A stretch of DNA of 34,939 nt, taken from contig JAZDOT010000008.1 in assembly GCA_043798355.1 (NCBI GenBank), forward strand, positions 1 through 34,939, written 5' to 3'. This stretch comes from JAZDOT01 sp043798355 (GTDB lineage Bacteria > Patescibacteriota > Gracilibacteria > Peribacterales > Peribacteraceae). Under the pieces are notes generated by a model. That model was not told the DNA's origin. It did no database searches and saw only the letters and a program-made list of their open reading frames with translations. The translations under genes and the position numbers were made by a program. Shown here one piece after another: positions 29,262-34,939 of the stretch; the first letter of the stretch is position 1; each line of letters starts with the position of its first letter.

Positions 29262-29837
29262 TCACTCAATGGGAAACCCCGCCTCCCGGAGCAGCGTCCC
29301 GAGCAGAAACACCGGCAGACCCACCACCCCCGTCCAGTCCCCCTCGATGCGCTCGATCATGAGCTGACCTAATCCATCGATCTGGAATGCCCCGGACCTC
29401 CCCTGCCACAGGGCGGTTCCTACCCACCATGCGATGTCCTCTTTGGAAAGAGAACGGAATGTCACCGAGGAAGTCGAGACGGCGCTCCGCTTTGTCCCGT
29501 CAGGCCTGAAGAGGCAGATACCGGAATGCACGAGAGATGTTTTTCCGCTCTGTAGAGCGATCATCTCGTGCGCTTCGAGCGCGTTCTGCGGCTTCTCAAG
29601 CAGTGTCCCGTTGGCAGCAACGACGAGGGTGTCGCACCCCAGCACCCACGCATCCGGATGGATCGCCGCAACGTTTCCGGCTTTCATTTCGGCGAGCACC
29701 CGCGCACGCAGACCTGGATCCCGTTCGACACAATCCTGTTCTTCCACATCAGAAGGAATGACCTCGAAAGGGATCTTCAGCCCCTCAAGCAACGTACGAC
29801 GCTGGGGGCTTTCCGATGCAAGGATAAAACGGGACAT
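29262..29837 (-). CDS. maf: Maf nucleotide pyrophosphatase
   Basis: 191 residues from ATG 29837. 'FILASESPQRRTLL' at the N-terminus (substrate loop), 'VLGCDTLV' with the metal-binding Asp, 'LEKPQNALEA', and the C-terminal 'GRSGAFQIDGLGQL' / 'GDWTGVVGLP' are the Maf/HAM1-like signature. It hydrolyses non-canonical or modified nucleoside triphosphates. The ATG was preferred over GTG 29843 because TAAGAT ends six bases before it (leaderless pattern). Its upstream region is a CCCTAA-type array. Tail-to-tail with the small acidic gene, zero bases apart. Confidence 0.9.
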   Translation of the reverse strand: MSRFILASESPQRRTLLEGLKIPFEVIPSDVEEQDCVERDPGLRARVLAEMKAGNVAAIHPDAWVLGCDTLVVAANGTLLEKPQNALEAHEMIALQSGKTSLVHSGICLFRPDGTKRSAVSTSSVTFRSLSKEDIAWWVGTALWQGRSGAFQIDGLGQLMIERIEGDWTGVVGLPVFLLGTLLREAGFPIE

Positions 29838-29843
29838 ACGCAC

Positions 29844-29849
29844 ATCTTA
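29844..29849 (-). promoter_or_regulatory. -10 box, leaderless start of maf
   Basis: Minus-strand TAAGAT, six bases before ATG 29837. The position of the -35 falls inside the telomere-like array (TTAGGA/TTAGGG units on this strand). Confidence 0.45.
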
Positions 29850-29851
29850 TG

Positions 29852-29883
29852 CCTAACCCTAGCCCTAATCCTAATCCTAACCT
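29852..29883 (+). repeat. CCCTAA/CCTAAT array upstream of maf
   Basis: CCTAACCCTAGCCCTAATCCTAATCCTAACC-type units (shown only in part), about five hexamers, between the maf promoter and the stop of the next minus-strand gene. Confidence 0.9.
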
Positions 29884-29884
29884 T

Positions 29885-30586
29885 CTATTCTTCGTTCACA
29901 TACGGCGTCGGCCGGTTCGGCACTTTGAGATCGGTTCGGCGGTTCGTGGAATCGTAGGCTTCCTGAAGCATCTCGAGACGGAATTTCAAGGACGTCGGCT
30001 TAATGGTGCGCTGCTGCCTGACCCACTGCAGATCGCTCGTGAGACCAACGCGCGTCTCCTTGGCCGCATCCTTCGTCACGGAGAGGCAGAGTTCGTAGAA
30101 ACCGGGGACGTAATTCTTCAGCGATTCCGGACAGGTTCCCGCCTTGGAGTAATTGCGCAGGAGGTGCCGCTGGGTTTCGTCGAGGTCCTCCGATCGCATC
30201 ATCACCGCTGAAGAGGAAGAAGACCCCACTTCGCGCTCCGCGCTCCGCGGGGCAGAGGAAACAGAAGAGGCGCTGGAGACAGCCGCGGCGGCATGATCGG
30301 TGTCGAGGAGGTACTTCATGATGGAATCGTAATCGTCGACCGTGGGGGGAACGAGCCCCTTCACGCCGTCACGCATCTGATTGCGGTAGACATCGATCGC
30401 CTGCCAGTACTGACGTTGCTGACGGCGCAGCATGGCCCGGTCCGTGGCGGCCTGATCGCGGACGGTGAGGACGCTCCCGCCCAGATCCGCAGATTGGTGC
30501 CACTGGAACAGATTCCCTCCCGCAAGCGGAATGGAGAGGAGGGCAAGCAGGGCGGCGATGACGAAACGAGTACGCGGGCGGTGCAT
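29885..30586 (-). CDS. exported hypothetical protein with Ser-rich linker
   Basis: 233 residues. Basic start, a hydrophobic core (about 8-24) ending in a signal-peptide-like 'PLAGG', then a helical Gln/Arg-rich region (45-75). A low-complexity Ser/Ala linker (about 98-128: 'AAAAVSSASSVSSAPRS' and five consecutive Ser) separates it from a C-terminal helical domain with two Cys (about 152 and 167). No known family. A TGG-TAGAAT extended -10 box (minus strand, plus 30613-30621) lies upstream with a leader of about 20 bases. Likely a cell-envelope protein. Confidence 0.65.
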   Translation of the reverse strand: MHRPRTRFVIAALLALLSIPLAGGNLFQWHQSADLGGSVLTVRDQAATDRAMLRRQQRQYWQAIDVYRNQMRDGVKGLVPPTVDDYDSIMKYLLDTDHAAAAVSSASSVSSAPRSAEREVGSSSSSAVMMRSEDLDETQRHLLRNYSKAGTCPESLKNYVPGFYELCLSVTKDAAKETRVGLTSDLQWVRQQRTIKPTSLKFRLEMLQEAYDSTNRRTDLKVPNRPTPYVNEE

Positions 30587-30632
30587 GGTATGTGTTTGGA
30601 AGTGTTCCCTTCATTCTACCAAAAAACCCCTC

Positions 30633-31628
30633 TCAGCGCAATCCGACGGCCTTGCGTACGCGCTCCATCGTCTTCGCGGCAATACGCCGTGCGCGCCGTG
30701 CACCTGCCTCTGCGATTTCGGCAACAAGAGTCGGCTTCTTCGTCAGGTCCGCACGCTTTTTGCGCATGAATGAGAAGTGATCCATGTATGCCGCAAAGAA
30801 CATCTTTTTGGCATCGCCATAGCCCAAACCACCGGATCGATACTGTTCCGCCAACGTTTGGATCTCGGATGGAGAGAGGAAGAGCTTGTGTAACTGGAAC
30901 ACCGTGCAGGTGTCCGGATCTTTCGGGGCGGAGACCTCCTTGGAATCCGTCACGATCCCCATGATCGCTTTCTCGATGGCTTTTTCTTCGCCGAAAATCG
31001 GGATCGTATTGCCGTAACTCTTGCTCATCTTCTGACCGTCCGTTCCGGGGACCACGGCAACATCCTCCCGGATAAGGGGCTCGGGAAGAGTGAATGTCTC
31101 CCCATACGCGGCATTGAATTTCATCGCGATGTCCCGGGCGATTTCCACATGCTGCTTCTGATCTTTTCCAACAGTGACCAATGTCGCGCCGTAGAGGAGG
31201 ATGTCCGCCGCCATGAGCACCGGATAGGTGAAGAGGCCAGCTGAGGCCGCAATTCCCTTCTCCACTTTGTCTTTGTAACTGACAGCTCGTTCCAAGAGAC
31301 CCATCGGCGTGACCGTGGACAGAATCCAGGAAAGCTCGGTATGAGCAGAAATATCCGACTGGTAAAAAAGCGTTCCGCGATCAGGATCGAAACCGCATGC
31401 AAGAAGATCCAGAGCGACATCGCGTCGGCACGCCGAGAGCATCGCCGGATCGCGAACCGTCGTGAGCGCGTGCAAATCAGCGACCATCAGCATGATCTCC
31501 CCCCGACCCAGCAACTCTACATTCGGCCGAACATACCCGAAGTAGTTTCCGAGGTGGGCAATGCCGGATGGCTGAATGCCGGAGAGGACGCGAAGCCTCT
31601 CTGGAGCCGGAGGCGAAGACGGGCGCAT
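30633..31628 (-). CDS. trpS: tryptophanyl-tRNA synthetase
   Basis: 331 residues, normal bacterial TrpRS length. Class I signatures: 'SGIQPSGIAHLGNYFG' (HIGH-type HLGN at 25-28), 'MVADLHALT', the specificity region 'MLMVADLHALTTVRDP', 'GKDQKQHVEIARD' and 'DGQKMSKSYGN' (KMSKS). Charges tRNA-Trp. The ATG at 31628 leaves an N-terminal tail of about 11 residues before the first strand. The upstream gap is filled with ATGGATAATGGATAATTA-type words that may contain a weak promoter (TTGTCC, 16 bases, TATCCA). Confidence 0.95.
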   Translation of the reverse strand: MRPSSPPAPERLRVLSGIQPSGIAHLGNYFGYVRPNVELLGRGEIMLMVADLHALTTVRDPAMLSACRRDVALDLLACGFDPDRGTLFYQSDISAHTELSWILSTVTPMGLLERAVSYKDKVEKGIAASAGLFTYPVLMAADILLYGATLVTVGKDQKQHVEIARDIAMKFNAAYGETFTLPEPLIREDVAVVPGTDGQKMSKSYGNTIPIFGEEKAIEKAIMGIVTDSKEVSAPKDPDTCTVFQLHKLFLSPSEIQTLAEQYRSGGLGYGDAKKMFFAAYMDHFSFMRKKRADLTKKPTLVAEIAEAGARRARRIAAKTMERVRKAVGLR

Positions 31629-31701
31629 AGCGAATGGATAATGGATAATTAAAAATGGACAATGTTCCTTGAAGGAATTATCAATTATTCATTATCAATT
31701 A
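31629..31701. repeat. AT-rich word repeats between trpS and RluA-like gene
   Basis: Reiterated GGATAATGGATAATTA and ATTATCAATTATTCATTATCAATTATCAATT words (shown in part), with a small palindrome TTCCTTGAAGGAA in the middle. Strikingly AT-rich against the surrounding genes. Confidence 0.7.
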
Positions 31702-32355
31702 TCAATTCAATCTTAAGCGCTTCAAAACCTCCTCGAATACCTCCGGCAGCGGTGCCGTAATCGTGATGATTTGTTGAGTGACCGGATGCGGGAGCGTGAG
31801 CGAGAACGCATGAAGGAAAAATCTCCTGAAATGCAGCTCATGCGAAAAAAGCCTGTTGTATTTCTTATTGCCGTAGAGTTCGTCCAGAATGAGCGGATTC
31901 CCGATCGCGGCGAAATGACGCCGAACCTGATGGTGTCGCCCCGTTTCGATAGTCGCCTCTGCAGAGGCCGCGGCATCGAACTGCTGCAGCACGCGGAAAT
32001 GCGTCACCGCCCGCACTTCGCCCTGCCCGCGTGATGGGAGCGGGAGATCGATCGTCCCCTTGAGACGTTTCATGTGCCCCATGACGATCGTACGATAGAC
32101 TTTGATCCACCCGGCGAATTTCGACTTCAGAATGGCAGCATGGACGGCACGGCTCCGCGCGAAGAGGACCACCCCCGACGTCTCGAAATCGAGGCGGTGC
32201 AGGACCCGCAACCCCGGATGATCCTTCCGGAGAAAATCGTAGAGGGGAAGTTTCCCGACCTCACCCTCGCCGCGCACCGTGAGTTCGCCGCTCAGCTTAT
32301 CGACCGCGAGCAGGTGTTCGTCTACGAAAAGAATCCGGTGCGGGGAGATGGCCAT
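31702..32355 (-). CDS. RluA-family pseudouridine synthase
   Basis: 217 residues. 'ILFVDEHLLAVDKLSG' opens the catalytic domain, 'VLHRLDFETSGVVLFA' carries the catalytic Asp56 in HRLDxxTSG, and 'ETGRHHQVRRHFAAIGNP' plus 'LFLHAFSL'-type (here 'RRFFLHAFSL') segments complete the RluA signature. There is no S4 domain; it is shorter than RluC/RluD. It isomerises uridine in rRNA or tRNA; the target cannot be told. ATG 32355 is supported by TAGGAT exactly six bases upstream. Confidence 0.92.
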   Translation of the reverse strand: MAISPHRILFVDEHLLAVDKLSGELTVRGEGEVGKLPLYDFLRKDHPGLRVLHRLDFETSGVVLFARSRAVHAAILKSKFAGWIKVYRTIVMGHMKRLKGTIDLPLPSRGQGEVRAVTHFRVLQQFDAAASAEATIETGRHHQVRRHFAAIGNPLILDELYGNKKYNRLFSHELHFRRFFLHAFSLTLPHPVTQQIITITAPLPEVFEEVLKRLRLN

Positions 32356-32361
32356 GGAATC

Positions 32362-32367
32362 ATCCTA
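32362..32367 (-). promoter_or_regulatory. -10 box, leaderless start of the RluA-like gene
   Basis: Minus-strand TAGGAT with six bases to ATG 32355. Confidence 0.45.
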
Positions 32368-32479
32368 CAGGATAAGCGTGCAGTAACGAAAGGACGGGGG
32401 AGAAGAAACCGAGGATGCCGAGGAAACCGAAGAGTACAGAATACTTTCTGTATTCCGAGTGACAAACATCATCAGGTGA

Positions 32480-33976
32480 TCACCGAATGCACCGCACAGG
32501 AATAGCGACATTCTGCATCGTCCGGAAAACCAGATCGTATGCATTGGATGCATTCCAGACCATGAACCCGCAGGCTCCGGCATCGTATACCGCATCGATC
32601 TCGTCGCGGATGTTCTTCGCTGTGATGCCATATCCCTGGATCCACGGACGCAACTTCACGGCCTGCTCCGGCCCGAGGAGATCCGCGTACCCCTGGAGCG
32701 TCCGATAGACGAGCGCGTACATGCGGCTTCGCGGATCGACGCCCGGCCTGTAGTAATACCCGGCAGCGAAGGTTGCCGGATAGGCCATGGGGGAAATGAC
32801 ATCGACCAGAGGGGCGAACCGGACAACGTCCTGCCCAAGAGGCTCTTTGTTCACGGGAAAATTCCACCCGAGGATGGCATAGGTAGAGATGCCGAGCTTC
32901 GTCTGCGCATGCAAACGACGAATGACATTCCCGGTCATAAGGAGGAACGTCTCGATGTGATCGGCTTTCCCGTCCCCCGTGAGTCCGATACTCGCCTCTG
33001 CATACTCGGTCGGATAGCGGATGTAGTCGAGATTGATCTCGTCGACGCCGGACCGGACGACCTCTTCGAGGACTTCCTTGTTATACGTCAAAACATCTTC
33101 CTGCGACAGATCGACCCACCCCGGACCGATGGCATTTTTCGTCTCCGGATGATGGATCTGGGTTTCCGGAAGCCTCTGCGAGAGGAGCGGATCTTTCGCT
33201 GCAATGAACCGCGCGATCGTATAGATGCCACGTGTTTTCGCCCGTTGAACGATCTTCGTGAGATCATACGCTGGGCGGATGAGGTCGAGCTTCTCCGCCA
33301 GGGGAGACGCGGCGGCGAAGTGGACGACCCCGCCCTTGACGTCGAAAACGAGCGCTGCACCGGTGGAGGCGGCCAATCGGTCGAGCGTGTCATTCAGCAA
33401 TCGCTCGTTTGCGATGCTCCCCTCCGTCAGGTACACCCCCCACCGGGAGAGTCCGGAAATACCCTCTGGAGCGGCAGCATGAATGGTTTCGTTGCGCGCC
33501 CCGATGCCGCCGTGTTCAAAACTCATGAGATCGGAGACATGAATCGCACGTGAGGACGCACTGATGGAAGGAACGGCCGATGACGCACTCTGATCGTTCT
33601 CCCGCACGACCGCGCGCGCAGCAGATGCCGACATCGAAGAGGAGGAAGCAAAGGAAGGAGAAGAAACAGAGGAAACAGAGGAAGCAAAGGAAGGAGAAGA
33701 AACAGAAGAAAGGGGTTGGGAAGAAAGAACCGGATTTTGGGCAACGATCAAAGGTATCTCCGCCGGAGGAAGGGAGAAGGTCTGCGTGCGCCTGAGCGTA
33801 GAGCCGAGGCTGAATGTGAGAGTCGTTACGAAGAAAAACAGAATGAGGAAATAATCGGTACGTGAACGCCTTCGCGACAACCCGGCAACGGCAGGAGAGC
33901 ACACGGAATACACAGCTCTGCGCGTATCGTTTTCAAGGTTGTGAAGCCGAAAACTTGAGATCGGATCCTGTTCCAA
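32480..33976 (-). CDS. DUF4015 glycoside-hydrolase-like exported protein
   Basis: 498 residues from TTG 33976. A membrane/signal segment at about residues 41-60 is followed by a Ser-rich linker (about 90-150) whose 27-bp units encode 'SVSSPSFAS'-type repeats, then a TIM-barrel domain of the DUF4015 (PF13200) type: 'WGVYLTEGSIAN', 'ALVFDVKGG', 'YTIARFIAAKDP', 'GWVDLSQEDVLTYN', 'DEINLDYIRYP', 'VISPMAYPATF' and a C-terminal 'WNASNAY'. The family is a putative glycoside hydrolase; the Asp/Tyr of 'DYIRYP' is typical. Likely anchored outside and acting on envelope polysaccharide. TATAAT (minus, about 20-30 bases upstream) may be its promoter; the start codon is uncertain. Confidence 0.82.
   Translation of the reverse strand: MEQDPISSFRLHNLENDTRRAVYSVCSPAVAGLSRRRSRTDYFLILFFFVTTLTFSLGSTLRRTQTFSLPPAEIPLIVAQNPVLSSQPLSSVSSPSFASSVSSVSSPSFASSSSMSASAARAVVRENDQSASSAVPSISASSRAIHVSDLMSFEHGGIGARNETIHAAAPEGISGLSRWGVYLTEGSIANERLLNDTLDRLAASTGAALVFDVKGGVVHFAAASPLAEKLDLIRPAYDLTKIVQRAKTRGIYTIARFIAAKDPLLSQRLPETQIHHPETKNAIGPGWVDLSQEDVLTYNKEVLEEVVRSGVDEINLDYIRYPTEYAEASIGLTGDGKADHIETFLLMTGNVIRRLHAQTKLGISTYAILGWNFPVNKEPLGQDVVRFAPLVDVISPMAYPATFAAGYYYRPGVDPRSRMYALVYRTLQGYADLLGPEQAVKLRPWIQGYGITAKNIRDEIDAVYDAGACGFMVWNASNAYDLVFRTMQNVAIPVRCIR
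33640..33720. repeat. 27-bp Ser-linker repeats in the DUF4015 gene
   Basis: CCTCTGTTTC / CTTCCTTTGCTT words (minus strand) repeat with a 27-bp step, giving 'SVSSPSFAS' twice. Similar CCTCTGTTTC words encode the Ser linker of the protein at 29885-30586 and fill 32398-32440. Confidence 0.7.
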
Positions 33977-34197
33977 TGTGAGGAATGGGTGTTATAGATA
34001 TTATACAATAAAAGAAAATTTATATCAATCACACTCTGCCCCCCAAAACCCACGACAAGTCCTTCAAACTTCACCCATCGGCGGGACGCCAATGGTACGC
34101 GCTATCACTGATGGATTGCATGAGTCCTTCATCACCTCATCCCCCATCTCTACCTCCTTTCCTTCTTTGCCTTCTTTCACCTCTTTGCCCTTTCGCA
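33977..34197. other. intergenic region, AT-rich then TCTTTGCC word repeats
   Basis: Near the DUF4015 start it is AT-rich with a minus-strand TATAAT. Toward 34146-34195 it becomes a reiterated CTTTCCTTCTTTGCC tract like that between clpB and idi. No gene seen. Confidence 0.5.
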
Positions 34198-34734
34198 TCA
34201 CCCCCCCGTCGTATTCTTGATGACCTGATTCGCAGCGAACGTCATCGAGAGGTACGGCTTCGCGTCCTCCGTATACTGGGCATGCGCATGTTGATTCTGC
34301 TTCTGCCAGAGACGCGTCACCTCGGAGCAGTCCATCGCCCCGTCGTAGCCGTTCGTCTTATTCTGCACCGCGGTGCCTTGCATGATCTTGAAGGTCCAGT
34401 GCAGGTGCGCAGCCGTCGCGTTGCCCGTCTTGCCGCTGAGCGCAACGGGATCCCCCTGCGAAACGTTCTGCCCGTTCGAAACGAGGATCTGAGAGCAATG
34501 CGCAAGCAGACTCCTGCGGGTCGGTGAATCGATGACGACGTACTTGCCGTAGTTCACCGCTCCGTCATCTTTCGCGGTCGCTTTGCCATCGTGCGGGGCA
34601 TAGATCTTCGTGCCTTCCGGCACACCGAAGTCGAAGCCGTTGTGACCGAGGTACCCGTACTGCTGGTAGATCTCCGGATGCTGACCGAATCCCTGCGTGA
34701 TGAGAGGAGTGCCGGGAAGAGGAGAGAAGATCAT
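34198..34734 (-). CDS. M23-family metallopeptidase without signal peptide
   Basis: 178 residues from ATG 34734. LytM/M23 zinc site: His31 and Asp35 in 'GHNGFDFG', His80 in 'LLAH', and the 'HLHW' His110/His112 pair. Such enzymes cut peptide cross-links of peptidoglycan. It ends in a short helical tail after the catalytic domain. Odd: no signal peptide or membrane anchor at this start; the longer TTG start (34788) adds only a polar Cys-containing stretch and overlaps a TTGACA. It may be exported by another route or act inside. Confidence 0.85.
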   Translation of the reverse strand: MIFSPLPGTPLITQGFGQHPEIYQQYGYLGHNGFDFGVPEGTKIYAPHDGKATAKDDGAVNYGKYVVIDSPTRRSLLAHCSQILVSNGQNVSQGDPVALSGKTGNATAAHLHWTFKIMQGTAVQNKTNGYDGAMDCSEVTRLWQKQNQHAHAQYTEDAKPYLSMTFAANQVIKNTTGG

Positions 34735-34788
34735 GGGGGACAGAGAGAAAGCACAGTCAGTCTCCCGTCGACACCCCTGTCCTGTCAA

Positions 34789-34939
34789 TCTTCCTCGATC
34801 TAAAAAACACCCACTTTTTCAGAGGTGAATCCTAAGAATACCGCTCCATGAAGCAGTAAAGTGGCAATTCAAAATTGACGAGAAACCATTGACAAAAATA
34901 CGGGCGACACACCATCGCGGCGGATTTTTAGCTGTTTTC
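34789..34939. other. end of window, no gene recognised
   Basis: AT-rich, with TTGACA-like words on the plus strand (around 34876 and 34890) but no matching -10 or open frame before the window ends. Confidence 0.4.

Noticed and set aside
16519..29883. CCCTAA arrays as true telomeres or chromosome ends
   Set aside because: They are short, internal and lie between genes on both sides; similarity to eukaryotic telomere repeats is by unit only.

Overview
The window reads as chromosomal DNA of a small-genome bacterium, most likely of the Candidate Phyla Radiation and probably the Peregrinibacteria/Peribacteria branch (inference). The grounds are: a GC-rich, tightly packed chromosome with almost no Shine-Dalgarno sites; a -10 box exactly six bases before the start codon at several genes (leaderless mRNAs); an archaeal-flavoured mevalonate pathway; a diversity-generating retroelement (DGR) with an Avd protein; and TGA used as a normal stop (code 11, not code 25).

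Layout. 1-2800: a probable 5S rRNA end, small membrane and hypothetical proteins, yidD and tRNA-Gly(TCC). 2800-5300: an accessory stretch with a GIY-YIG protein, a P-loop kinase and an unrecognised 480-residue protein. 5480-8340: a complete DGR, with avd (+), template repeat TR (-), a target gene ending in the variable repeat VR (-) and the reverse transcriptase (+). TR and VR align without gaps over 108 bp and differ at 14 sites, every one an adenine in TR. 8350-9460: a Fic protein under a palindromic operator. 9800-12400: clpB.

12480-20920 is an isoprenoid block: idi, uppS, a polyprenyl synthase on the other strand, mevalonate kinase, mvaD, HMG-CoA reductase, archaeal-type HMG-CoA synthase, archaeal-type thiolase, and a protein fusing a DUF35-type OB-fold to a guanylate-kinase-like P-loop domain. 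Acetyl-CoA can be followed to IPP/DMAPP and on to undecaprenyl-PP, but no GHMP phosphomevalonate kinase is present; the fusion protein is a speculative candidate for that step. Three of these genes (uppS, mvk, hmgR) carry the same AAAGCTC heptamer tract inside the coding region, and in mvk the copy number puts the gene out of frame.

21060-25810 is an alpha-glucan block: a GT4/GT5 glycosyltransferase, a GH57 and a GH15. 25840-34740 holds a secreted protein, a YgjP-like metallopeptidase, a cruciform repeat element, a duplicated Cys-rich (YkgJ-like) protein, maf, an exported protein, trpS, an RluA-type pseudouridine synthase, a DUF4015 glycoside-hydrolase-like protein and an M23 peptidase. Telomere-like CCCTAA arrays sit at five gene boundaries between 16.5 and 29.9 kb, and other reiterated short words fill many gaps.

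The most interesting items are the DGR with its inverted template and a terminator for the template RNA inside avd, the heptamer tracts in three isoprenoid genes, the DUF35-kinase fusion, and the leaderless promoter pattern.
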